Assembly: GCA_017471405.1 (NCBI GenBank)
Contig: JAFUTK010000019.1
Coordinates: 18,218 to 82,217 of the forward strand
Origin: Ruminococcus sp.
GTDB taxonomy: Bacteria; Bacillota; Clostridia; Oscillospirales; Ruminococcaceae
DNA: 64,000 bases
Direction: 5' to 3'
Below, in pieces: positions 41,564 through 50,433 of this stretch. Position 1 is the stretch's first letter. Each line of letters begins with the position of its first letter. The translations under genes were made by a program, and so were the position numbers. The notes below the pieces were generated by a model. It saw only the letters and a list, made by a program, of their open reading frames with translations, did not search any database and was not told where the DNA came from.

Positions 41564-43873
41564 TTACTTTTTATCTCCCCTGATGATGCCCCTTCCGTTG
41601 GTGGAGATGTAGCATCTGCCGAAGTACTTGGGATCACCGGAGATATTGGCGTTTACGTTACCCCACTTCTGCGTATCGTCGTTGATGCGCTGCCATGTGG
41701 CGCCTCTGTCCTGAGAGATGTAGACACCGTAGCCCTCGCTGTTGGCCTCTCCTATGATGAACAGCGTGTCAGGGTCGCCCTCCTTTTCGGGAGCGCCTAT
41801 TCCCAGCGCCTTGCAGCTCTGTATATCCCCGGAAACGCGGTCAAGGGTCTTGTTCTCAATGTTGAGCACATAAACTCCACCGCTGCCTACCGCAACATAG
41901 ACCATACCCTCCTCATTGGGAGCCGCCGTCATAGTCACGTTGGAAACAAGGAAGTCACATATCTTGGAGAAACTCTTCCCGCCGTCCTCGCTCATGAAGA
42001 AGGAGCCGTCCCGGGTAGCATAGAACTTCTGCGGGTTGACCTTGTCGCTCTCTATCTGAGCCACATTGGTGAGGCCCTCGCAGTTTGTCCAGGTCTCGCC
42101 CCAGTCCTCGGTCATATAGAGCTCCGCGCCTACCTCACTGCTCTGCCACAGCAGGGTCTTGCCGTCGCAGGAGAGGCTTATGTGTCCGCCGCCTCTGCCT
42201 TTCAGCCCCTCGGGCAGGTTCTTGACTGTTTTCCAGGTCCTGCCGGCGTCGGTGGAGTAAACTACCGACTCATACTTCTCGGTGGTGGCTCTGGCAACTA
42301 TGTTATAGTCGTTTACGGCACAGTCTATATCGGTGCAGGCGAAGTCGCCAAAATGCTCCTCGGGAGCGATGTCCGCATCATCGTGGCGGAAGCCATAGAT
42401 GTCTCCCATTATGGAGTAAAGGTCGGGAGTATTGTCATCGGTCTTCTTGGGAGCCACGAAGTCAAAGATAGCGGTCTCCTCAATACCCATAGCCCTTACC
42501 TCAAGGTTCACAGGCTCACTGCCTATTTGGGTGAGGTTGGTGGTGCCGAATATGGTAGCTCCTGTGCCGTACATTATCTCATCGGGGTTGAAGGGGTTTA
42601 AAGCAACGCCGGTCATCCACCAGCCCAGCTTAGGCTGGCCCTGCCAGTCCAGCCACTGGCTTGAGGAGATGTCCAGACTGTAGTTATGCTCCTTGGTGTC
42701 GGGATCCCAGAAACCTGTCCAGGTCTCGCCGCCGTCGTGGGAGACGAACACGTTATCCACTATCGCCCAAAGGCAGATGGTGGTGCAGACGATATAATTG
42801 GGGTCATTGGGGTCTACCGAAATTCCGCTGTAGCCGTTGGAGAACTTGGTGGCGGGGGTTATCTCCTGCCAGGTTCCGGCAGCTATATCGTACTTCTGAA
42901 CGGCGCCCATCGTGGCGTTGTTGGGGCCTATCTTAAAGGACCAGGTGGTGTAGAGGAATCCGTCAGAGGAAACTTCTCCCTGAACAGGGCGCAGCTTGTC
43001 ACTGCCGCCTGCCATCTCGGAGACGGGGTTCTCCACCTCCTGCCAGGTAGCGCCGGCATCATCGGAGCGGTAGATCATATTGCCGCTGTTTCTGGCAGCG
43101 CCCACAAAGATGGTCTTTGTGGCCTCCCCTGCCGATGAGGAGGACTTGTCAAAGGCTACAAAGGTCAGGCCTGCCGAGAAGCCGTCCTCAACGTATCCGC
43201 CCTCCGAAGGAAAAGCGTCTACCTTGTTCCAGCTATTGCCGTAGTCCTCCGATATCCAGAGGCCGTTCTTACGGGAGCCGAAATAGATGATGCTGTTCTT
43301 GTTGGGGTCTACCTGAAGCCTTTCACCGGCGCCGCGGCAGACCTCGTTTCCGCCGTTGCCGAAGGGCAGGTCAACCTTATTAAAGTTCTCGCCGTAGTCC
43401 TCGGAAACAAGCATTGCTCCGGGGCTGTTGGTATAGGTGCCTGCCGCCAGATAAAGACGGTTGGGCTCCACCGGGTCGGTAGCGATGCTCTCGATACCCA
43501 TAAGGTTCCAGTCCTCAGCGCCGACGAAATCGGTGATGCACTCCCAGCGGTTGGTGTCCTTGTTGAGCTTATAGGCGCCGCCGATATCCGTTCTGGCATA
43601 GATCAGCCCCTCCTCCGAAGGGTTGTATATGACATTGGGGACAAAGCCTCCGCCGACTATCTCGACGTTTCCCCACTCCCAGCCCATATCCTTGTGCTCT
43701 CCGCTGTAATAGCCGGTGTTTTCGGTTTCGCTGTCAAGAGTCTCCGAGCCGCTGTTATCAGTCTTGGAGCCGCCCTCCCCGGCAGAGGAGCTGTCCGAGC
43801 CGGAGCATCCGGCGAGAACGCCCAAAGCCATCGCGCAGGCAGCCGCAAGGGCGGTCAGTTTATTCAGGGTCAT
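41564..43873 (-). CDS. GH74 xyloglucanase-like lipoprotein
   Basis: 769 residues from the ATG at 43873 (AAAAGGAG upstream). Lipobox LAGC with Cys23, then a Ser/Gly/Glu-rich linker to about 60. The rest is two seven-bladed propellers with sialidase-like repeats (SEDYGENF, SEDYGNSW, SHDGGETW, TEDWGETW, SEDGGKSF, SQDRGATW). YARTDIGGAYKL and CRGAGERLQVDPN are highly typical of GH74, whose members cleave xyloglucan. It is membrane-anchored outside the cell. Neighbouring GH95 and GH26 support a hemicellulose role. It has its own promoter, divergent from the EAL gene. Confidence 0.93.
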   Translation of the reverse strand: MTLNKLTALAAACAMALGVLAGCSGSDSSSAGEGGSKTDNSGSETLDSETENTGYYSGEHKDMGWEWGNVEIVGGGFVPNVIYNPSEEGLIYARTDIGGAYKLNKDTNRWECITDFVGAEDWNLMGIESIATDPVEPNRLYLAAGTYTNSPGAMLVSEDYGENFNKVDLPFGNGGNEVCRGAGERLQVDPNKNSIIYFGSRKNGLWISEDYGNSWNKVDAFPSEGGYVEDGFSAGLTFVAFDKSSSSAGEATKTIFVGAARNSGNMIYRSDDAGATWQEVENPVSEMAGGSDKLRPVQGEVSSDGFLYTTWSFKIGPNNATMGAVQKYDIAAGTWQEITPATKFSNGYSGISVDPNDPNYIVCTTICLWAIVDNVFVSHDGGETWTGFWDPDTKEHNYSLDISSSQWLDWQGQPKLGWWMTGVALNPFNPDEIMYGTGATIFGTTNLTQIGSEPVNLEVRAMGIEETAIFDFVAPKKTDDNTPDLYSIMGDIYGFRHDDADIAPEEHFGDFACTDIDCAVNDYNIVARATTEKYESVVYSTDAGRTWKTVKNLPEGLKGRGGGHISLSCDGKTLLWQSSEVGAELYMTEDWGETWTNCEGLTNVAQIESDKVNPQKFYATRDGSFFMSEDGGKSFSKICDFLVSNVTMTAAPNEEGMVYVAVGSGGVYVLNIENKTLDRVSGDIQSCKALGIGAPEKEGDPDTLFIIGEANSEGYGVYISQDRGATWQRINDDTQKWGNVNANISGDPKYFGRCYISTNGRGIIRGDKK

Positions 43874-43904
43874 TTTCAGCACTCCTTTTGTGGTTTTGAT
43901 ACAT

Positions 43905-43933
43905 TATATCACAGAATGGCAAAAATGTAAAGC
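43905..43933 (-). promoter_or_regulatory. Promoter of the GH74 gene
   Basis: Minus strand TTTACA (43933-43928), 17 bases, TATAAT (43910-43905). Confidence 0.75.
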
Positions 43934-44025
43934 CGTTATTTTCAGGTGTCCGTAAAAGAAATGACAGTTTGTTAAAATATATTACTTGAAAAATATACAG
44001 GTTGCACAAACAAAGCTGCGCCCCC

Positions 44026-44054
44026 TTGACTTTTTAGTGAAAATAGTATATAGT
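44026..44054 (+). promoter_or_regulatory. Promoter of the EAL protein gene
   Basis: TTGACT (44026-44031), 17 bases, TATAGT (44049-44054). Its start point (about 44061) favours the ATG at 44099 over the GTG at 44069. Confidence 0.8.
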
Positions 44055-44098
44055 ATAAGTAGGCTATTGTGCCATTCTATGGGAAAAGAGTGAGTTTG

Positions 44099-46702
44099 AT
44101 GTCTGTGGGTTCGGAACTCTGGAACAGAATATTCGGTGAAGCCTGGCAGGCCATATCGGAGCTTGAGCCCGATATCGGTCTTTTTCTCGTTGACCACGAA
44201 AACAGCTCCGCCTTTGCAGATGAGAACCTGCTGAAGCTGCTGGACCTGCACGAGCCCCCCTCCTATGAGGAGCTGCGGCTCATCGTCTCCGAGCTGGTGG
44301 AGTACCGCTCCGGCGACGGTCATCTTATTATCCGCACTGTCGTGGACGATGAGAGATGCACTGCCGGCGTAGTTGTGCTGCCCAAGAGCAAGAGCTCCGC
44401 CGTCAGCGACGACCTCATTTTACCCGTCTACCAGCAGACAAGGCTGGTGGCGGCTATGCTGGAGAGCTCCGCTCCCTCACTGTTCGCACTTGTCCAGCTG
44501 GAGGAGCGTGACCGAATGACCCTCACCGGTGCGCAGATATATGCTGCCCTTTCGGCGATGATATCCGCCGCCCCGAAGGAGGCTATGATATCCCAGCAGT
44601 CCCGCACCCGTTTCTGGCTGTACGTCCCCGATTTCTCCGGCGACGAGGTGGATTTCCTCACCGGGCTGCAGCAGGCAGTCGAGAAGAGCTCTACTGACCG
44701 CGACCCCGAATTCGACCCCTCCAATGACTACCGCCTGACCTTCTCGGCAGGCTGCGGCGCTGCCTCGGCTGTGCCGGCACAGAGAATGCACACCGCAGAA
44801 TATACCCTCTTTGAGGCCGCCTCTCTGGGAGTGGGCAGCATCTGCCTCTACTCTATGGAGAAGTACGAGAGCCAGAAGAGCGAATATGCAGGCATCAGAA
44901 AATTCCTGCACCTTATAGACAACAACCTGTTCTCCTATCACTTCCAGCCTATCGTTGATGTCCGCACCGGTGAAGTGGTGGCTTACGAGGCTCTGATGAG
45001 AACGGATAAGAGCATCGGCATGAGGCCCATCGAGGTATTGGGCTATGCCGCACAGCTCAAACGCCTTTACGACGTGGAAAAGCTCACCATGCGCAACACC
45101 CTCGAGGCTGCCTACAAGCATCAGGATGCGCTGCATACAAGAAAGCTGTTCGTCAACTCCATTCCCGCCCATATGCTCACCGACGAGGATTGGAACGAAC
45201 TGGAGACCCAGTACGGCGAACTGCTGGAAAAGCTGGTCATCGAGCTGACCGAGCAGTCGGAGCCCTCTCCTGAAATGCTGGAGGTAGTTCACCGCAGGCT
45301 GGGTAAAAACCATATGCAGCTGGCCATCGACGACTACGGCACAGGCTACTCTAACACCTCCAATCTGGTGAAGTACAAGCCGGACGTGGTAAAGATAGAC
45401 CGCGCCCTTATCGAGGATATTCAGCGCAAGCCCAAGATGCAGAGGCTGGTCGGCGGACTTATTGAGTTTATGCACGAGAACGGCTACCTCGCTTTGGCCG
45501 AGGGAGTCGAGAACTACGACGAAATGAAAACTATGATACAGCTGGGCTCCGACCTTCTGCAGGGCTTCTATGTCTCCCGCCCCAAGCCTATCCTCGTTTA
45601 TGAGATAGCCGGCAGCATCAAGGAGGAGATCGTTAAGATAAACCTCGAGTTCTCCGGAGACGTCACCAGAAGCTACCACCCCGCCGAGGGCGAGGTAGTT
45701 GACCTCTGCGAGCTGGTATTCAACCGCTACAACACCGTATTTATTGAGACGGACAACGTTACCCTTGTGGGCGAGAAGGACAAGCTGCTGAACCTGACCA
45801 TCATCGTCAAGGACGGACTTAAGACCAAGGTTACCTTAAAGACCGTTTCCATATCCTACGAGCGCACCGATTCGATAATCAATCTCGGTGATGGCAGCGA
45901 TGTTGAGCTGGTGCTGGACGGCGCCAGTGAGCTGCTGTGCCGCGGCATAAGCGTTCCCTCCACTGCCTCACTAAAGGTGACCGGCAGCGGCTCTCTGCAT
46001 ATCAGAGCAGAAATGACCAACTGCTTCGGCATCGGCGCGGACGCCGACCACAGCGCAGGCAACATCAGCTTCGATATCTCCGGCTCGGTAGCTGTTGAGG
46101 TCAGCGGCGAGACCGCTATCGGCATCGGCGGCGGCAAGAACGACAACAACACCTCCGTCACTATGCTGGGCGGAAAGTACGACATATCCGGCTCCGGCGA
46201 CAACTGCGTTATGATAGGCGTGCTCCACGGCAACAGCCATGTCAATATGCAGGAGTGCGGCTGCGACTGGGAGGTTTCCTCCGCAAACTGCGTGGGCATC
46301 GGCTCGCTGGAGGGCGAAACGGATATCTACGTCAAGAACTACAATTTCAACTCCAATATGCGTGGAGCAAATCTCTCCGCGGTGGGTGTTGTATCCGGCG
46401 GCACCGGAAGGGTCTCTATGGCAAACGGACGCTTCACCGCCAATATGCGCGGCAGCAACATCAAGTGCATCGGCACCTACAGCGGCAAGCTGTACTGCGA
46501 CCTGCACTACTCACAGATAACCCTCACCTGTGAGGGTCACTCGGCAGCCGGCATCGGCGACCTTGAAGGCTACGGCGACGTTATCGTGGACAACTGCGGC
46601 GTCAAGTGCCATATGCTTTCCAGCAACTACATCGACTTCGGCTCCCGCTACGGCCTGCTCAATGTAGACGGCACCGTTCAGGAGGTCGTCATCAACGACT
46701 GA
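44099..46702 (+). CDS. EAL-domain c-di-GMP phosphodiesterase with beta-helix-like C-terminal half
   Basis: 867 residues from the ATG at 44099. Residues 1-260 look like a degenerate GGDEF or uncharacterised sensor domain. EAL domain about 270-510 keeps the catalytic set: Glu297 (EALMR), Asn353, Glu382, Asp411-Asp412 (DDYGTG), Lys432, Glu468 and Gln488, so activity is predicted. From about 515 to the end, short repeats with G-I-G or I-G-I spacing (CFGIGAD, AIGIGGG, CVGIGSL, AAGIGDL) recur about every 25-30 residues, as in a right-handed beta-helix. No signal peptide or membrane helix: both halves are cytoplasmic. Fusion of an EAL domain to such a tail is unusual. Confidence 0.88.
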   Translation: MSVGSELWNRIFGEAWQAISELEPDIGLFLVDHENSSAFADENLLKLLDLHEPPSYEELRLIVSELVEYRSGDGHLIIRTVVDDERCTAGVVVLPKSKSSAVSDDLILPVYQQTRLVAAMLESSAPSLFALVQLEERDRMTLTGAQIYAALSAMISAAPKEAMISQQSRTRFWLYVPDFSGDEVDFLTGLQQAVEKSSTDRDPEFDPSNDYRLTFSAGCGAASAVPAQRMHTAEYTLFEAASLGVGSICLYSMEKYESQKSEYAGIRKFLHLIDNNLFSYHFQPIVDVRTGEVVAYEALMRTDKSIGMRPIEVLGYAAQLKRLYDVEKLTMRNTLEAAYKHQDALHTRKLFVNSIPAHMLTDEDWNELETQYGELLEKLVIELTEQSEPSPEMLEVVHRRLGKNHMQLAIDDYGTGYSNTSNLVKYKPDVVKIDRALIEDIQRKPKMQRLVGGLIEFMHENGYLALAEGVENYDEMKTMIQLGSDLLQGFYVSRPKPILVYEIAGSIKEEIVKINLEFSGDVTRSYHPAEGEVVDLCELVFNRYNTVFIETDNVTLVGEKDKLLNLTIIVKDGLKTKVTLKTVSISYERTDSIINLGDGSDVELVLDGASELLCRGISVPSTASLKVTGSGSLHIRAEMTNCFGIGADADHSAGNISFDISGSVAVEVSGETAIGIGGGKNDNNTSVTMLGGKYDISGSGDNCVMIGVLHGNSHVNMQECGCDWEVSSANCVGIGSLEGETDIYVKNYNFNSNMRGANLSAVGVVSGGTGRVSMANGRFTANMRGSNIKCIGTYSGKLYCDLHYSQITLTCEGHSAAGIGDLEGYGDVIVDNCGVKCHMLSSNYIDFGSRYGLLNVDGTVQEVVIND

Positions 46703-46729
46703 TGCATAACCATACAAGGCACAGAAAAC

Positions 46730-46766
46730 GCCCCTATCCGTTTTAGGATAGGGGCATATATTTTTA
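46730..46766. terminator. Bidirectional terminator between EAL and GGDEF genes
   Basis: GCCCCTATCC-GTTTT-AGGATAGGGGC followed by ATATATTTTTAT. Confidence 0.85.
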
Positions 46767-48662
46767 TCATTTCTTTTCCGCTCTGAGCCTTCTGTGCTCT
46801 GCCTTTTCGACGTACATCTTCTCGTCGGACATTCTGATGAGGTCCTCAAAGGAGGGAATATCCTCTCTGTCGGAGGAGCGGAACACTCCAATGCTGGCGG
46901 AGATAGTGTAGGGCTTCTTTGCGGTGCGGCTTATGGAGCGCAGCCTTGCCTCAATCTCGTGCTTGATGTCCTCAACAGGAGCACTGCTTGAAAGGAACGC
47001 CGCCATCTCGTCGCCGCCCATTCTTATGCACACCGAATTCTCTGGGCAGGAATTTTTCAGGGCAGTGGCTGTTGCCTTAATGGCATAGTCCCCCTCGTTG
47101 TGACCGTAGTTGTCGTTGATGTGCTTGAGACCGTCAAGGTCTGTCATAACAACGGTTATGGGGCGGTTCTGCTCTCTTAGCTTTTCCACCAGCGCCGCAT
47201 AGGCTCTGGCGCAGCCGCCGCGGGTATAGAGCCCGGTGAGCTGGTCGTACTGGGAGAGCTGCTGCACCTGCTTGGTGATATACTGCTGGTAGCGCAGGTT
47301 TCTGTAAGCTCCTATGGAATTGTTCAGGGCGTTGACCGTCTGGGGTATCTTTTCATAATTTATGATGTCATAGTTCTGGAAGGAGAAGGCCACATATCCC
47401 AGCGGGACGTCAAGGAAGCTCAGCGCCGTCAGGATAACGGGATAGCCCATATCCATCGTGGTCTCCAGCCCGGGTATCACTGCCTTGGTGGGGAGAAAGT
47501 GAGGCACAAAGGGATAAGGCGCATCGGTGTCATAGAAAACGCAGAGCTCCTCACCGAAATCGTGAGGGATATCCTTCTCCACCGGGTCTATGGTCTCGTC
47601 GATGACTTCCTTTCTCAGCATACAGCGCATATTGAAGATTATGGGAGAGTGGAGCTCATTTGCCGCCGACTGTAAATTTTTCCCTGCCAGTATGCGCACT
47701 CCTATCTCGTTTAAGGTCTTATCCTCTTCCTTGTAGCGGTAGAAACGGTTGTTGAGGTCTGTCATATGCTTTGCGGGATTTATGATGCTGCCGCCATGAC
47801 AGCCGCAGCTCTCGTTGATGATGAGCCTGGGCTTGATAAAATAGTGCGCCTCCTGCAAAAGCTCCTCACGTCCCAGAGTCAGCAGACCGGCTATCTTGCC
47901 GGTTATGTCGCCGTAGCAGCAGAGACTGGTAGTGAGCCGCGGCGAAGAGAAGTTTATCTCCATTATGCCGTCGAAGCCGGTGACCACTACCTCATCGGGT
48001 ATTTTCACTCCGGCGTTAGTGAGGGTGTTGGCGGCGCTTATCGCCATTGTGTCGTTGGCGCAGACTATCGCCTCCGGCAGCTCGCCGCCTGCCAGCAGCT
48101 TTTCAACGGCTGCAACGGTAGGCACTGACCAGAAATCGCCGTAGCTGAGCATAGTGCTCCTGTCAAAGGGGATGCCGTTCTCTGCCAGAACTCTCTCGAA
48201 AACATCTATCCTGCGCTCGCTGAAATCATTGCCCTCAAGACCTGCGATGAAGTGGAGCTTTTTCAGTCCATGATATTCCACAACGTGCCGCACCACGTCC
48301 TCAAAGCCGCTCTCGAAGTCAAAGCCGATATTGATGACGCCGGGATAATCTCCGCCGATCATAATGACCGGCACATCGAAGATGGAGGCCTTGTCTATCA
48401 GCTTGTGCACTATGAACTTGTTCTTTATCATCTCATCGACGATTATAAGAACATCTATGGCGCGCATATCTATCAAACTGAAAATAGCAGCCTCGCCCTT
48501 TTCTGTGGGAGAATCCCAGTAAAGATCGGAGCAGGAATGATATACAAAGAGCCGGTAGCCCTTTTCGGTAATGTTTTTATTGAGCTCTGTGACTATCTCG
48601 TGGGTAGAGTCGTCAAATATCCTCGAGACGCAGAGCGCAGCTATTTTATATTTTCCGATCAA
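46767..48662 (-). CDS. Diguanylate cyclase with LacI-type sugar-sensing domain
   Basis: 631 residues. Residues 1-270 are a LacI/GalR-type periplasmic-binding fold without the helix-turn-helix (KIAALCVSRI, VIMIGGDYPG, ICANDTMAISAANTLTNAG with V/A start, VVVTGFDG). A middle region (about 280-450) is followed by a GGDEF domain, with GGDEM at 549-553 in place of GGDEF and DLDGLKHINDNYGHNEGDY before it. No RxxD inhibitory site precedes the motif. A cytoplasmic sugar or metabolite could thus set c-di-GMP output. It is the third gene of the GH95-GH26 operon (26 bases after GH26) and converges on the EAL gene. Confidence 0.9.
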   Translation of the reverse strand: MIGKYKIAALCVSRIFDDSTHEIVTELNKNITEKGYRLFVYHSCSDLYWDSPTEKGEAAIFSLIDMRAIDVLIIVDEMIKNKFIVHKLIDKASIFDVPVIMIGGDYPGVINIGFDFESGFEDVVRHVVEYHGLKKLHFIAGLEGNDFSERRIDVFERVLAENGIPFDRSTMLSYGDFWSVPTVAAVEKLLAGGELPEAIVCANDTMAISAANTLTNAGVKIPDEVVVTGFDGIMEINFSSPRLTTSLCCYGDITGKIAGLLTLGREELLQEAHYFIKPRLIINESCGCHGGSIINPAKHMTDLNNRFYRYKEEDKTLNEIGVRILAGKNLQSAANELHSPIIFNMRCMLRKEVIDETIDPVEKDIPHDFGEELCVFYDTDAPYPFVPHFLPTKAVIPGLETTMDMGYPVILTALSFLDVPLGYVAFSFQNYDIINYEKIPQTVNALNNSIGAYRNLRYQQYITKQVQQLSQYDQLTGLYTRGGCARAYAALVEKLREQNRPITVVMTDLDGLKHINDNYGHNEGDYAIKATATALKNSCPENSVCIRMGGDEMAAFLSSSAPVEDIKHEIEARLRSISRTAKKPYTISASIGVFRSSDREDIPSFEDLIRMSDEKMYVEKAEHRRLRAEKK

Positions 48663-48688
48663 TGAGATCGCCTCTTTCGGTCAGTTGG

Positions 48689-50413
48689 TCATTCTTCCTT
48701 CTCCGAGCTTTCCTCCTGCTCGGAGCTTTCATCTGTACTGCTGCTTTCATCGGCGGCAGCGCTGCTGTCGTCAGGCTCAGAGGCCACCTCGTTCTCCTTT
48801 GCAGCGGCTTCGAGCTCGGCAGCCTTTGCCTTAAGATCCGGCAGCTCATCTCTTGTTACCGTCAGGTCATTAGAGTAAAACAGCACCAGATCCTCCAGTG
48901 AATTGTATTCTGTATTGAGCCCCGCCTCATCGTTCAGCAGGAAGCTGCCTCCCCACTGACCGATATAGCTCCATATAGTATGCTCGTTAGCAGCTGACTG
49001 TATGGAGGGCAGCGTGCCACATTCGCTCATAGCTATGAGCTTATTCGGAGCTATCTTCTGTAAGAACAGCATCCTCTCTGCGTGACCGGAAAGGTTGCCC
49101 TTGTCGTAGATATCCACAGATACGATATCGCAGCTGTCATCTCCCACATACCAGCCGGCGTTCTGTGCCGACCATACCCAGATGAGATTGTTGAGCTTGT
49201 GGTAATTTGTCTGCCTCTCATACAGCAGCTGCCACAGCCACTTGTATGAGTCCACGTCGTGGCCCCACCAGAAATAACCGTTGGAGGCCTCGTGAAGCGG
49301 ACGCCATATGACCGCTATGCCCTGCTCCTGGAGCTCACCCAGCTTTTCTGAGATCTTATCTATATCCTTGACTATGGCCAAGCACTCGTCGGAGATTTTC
49401 TCCTCCTCGTGAAGCTTTTCCAGCTCCTCTATGGAGAGCTCAGATATCTTCTCCTCAGTGACAGCCTTGGAGAGGTCGAAATCCGTCTCGTCTGCATAAT
49501 AGCTCAGACCGCCGATCGGGTCTATCCAGTGCCACATATAGCTTATGATGCCGCCCTCTGAGTAATACCTCTCGGCATACTCCAACTCGTTCTCGCCCAT
49601 TATCATATCCTGAGTAAAGGGCATCAGGTCGCCGAACCGTATTGCCGGGTAGCGTCCGGTAAGCTCGTATATCTTTCTTGTCTCGGTCAGTGTGCCGACA
49701 GTATCGTGCTGTCCGGTAAGTATGGTCTTGCCGTAGCTATCGCAGAGGTACTGATAAAGTGCCTGTGCATTGTAGTCGGCGTTCTTGTTCACCAGCGACG
49801 GCTTATCCAGTGTGAGCTGTAGATCCCTTACCTCGGTACTGGACTGAACGGTGGCATAGTCCACGTCTATAGTCCCGCTGTTGACGGTCAGCGCCAGCTG
49901 AGCCTCACCCTTTTCAAGATAGATGTTGTAAAAGGTCACCAGCGAGAACTTATCGTCCTCCGCCACCTCAAAGTCCCCGATATGCGAGGCATTGATGCCA
50001 AGCGAGCAGGAGCTTTTCTTCTCCGCGGCAACAGCAGCGAAGATATTGTAATACTGGGCCTCAGGGACATTGAAGGTCAGCACCAGCCCGCCGTCGGTAT
50101 CCAGTGCGGAGACATATCCCTCGCCTGAGAAGGCCTCCCTTTCGGAAGCAATAACTGCATTGCCGGTTATTTCTCCGTCCTCAGCCTCTACAGTCTGTTC
50201 AAACTCCTCGAAGGGCAGCTCTGCCGGGATTATCTCGGCCTCTGATGAGGTCGTTACCTCCTCGGCGGGAGGCTCCTCGGGAGCGGTCGTAGTAGTCTCG
50301 GTCTTGGTGACTGTATGCTCCGAAGCGGAGATATCACCGTTCTCTCCTATTCTGTTCCCGCAGCCTGTCAGCATAAGTACTGCCGCAAGCACTGCAAGTT
50401 TTCTTTGAACCAT
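48689..50413 (-). CDS. GH26 beta-mannanase-like lipoprotein with N-terminal CBM35-like module
   Basis: 574 residues. Lipobox LTGC with Cys18, then a Thr/Glu-rich linker. Residues about 72-195 resemble a CBM35-type galactose/mannan-binding module (QTVEAEDGEI, NSGTIDVDYATV). GH26 barrel about 200-520: acid/base Glu375 in WRPLHEASNG and nucleophile Glu464 in AMSECG. The tail is acidic and Ser/Glu-rich. The protein should be surface-anchored and cut mannans or mixed glucans. It starts 20 bases after GH95 with a GAGAGGTAAC site. Confidence 0.92.
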   Translation of the reverse strand: MVQRKLAVLAAVLMLTGCGNRIGENGDISASEHTVTKTETTTTAPEEPPAEEVTTSSEAEIIPAELPFEEFEQTVEAEDGEITGNAVIASEREAFSGEGYVSALDTDGGLVLTFNVPEAQYYNIFAAVAAEKKSSCSLGINASHIGDFEVAEDDKFSLVTFYNIYLEKGEAQLALTVNSGTIDVDYATVQSSTEVRDLQLTLDKPSLVNKNADYNAQALYQYLCDSYGKTILTGQHDTVGTLTETRKIYELTGRYPAIRFGDLMPFTQDMIMGENELEYAERYYSEGGIISYMWHWIDPIGGLSYYADETDFDLSKAVTEEKISELSIEELEKLHEEEKISDECLAIVKDIDKISEKLGELQEQGIAVIWRPLHEASNGYFWWGHDVDSYKWLWQLLYERQTNYHKLNNLIWVWSAQNAGWYVGDDSCDIVSVDIYDKGNLSGHAERMLFLQKIAPNKLIAMSECGTLPSIQSAANEHTIWSYIGQWGGSFLLNDEAGLNTEYNSLEDLVLFYSNDLTVTRDELPDLKAKAAELEAAAKENEVASEPDDSSAAADESSSTDESSEQEESSEKEE

Positions 50414-50433
50414 ATGATGTTACCTCTCCGTTT

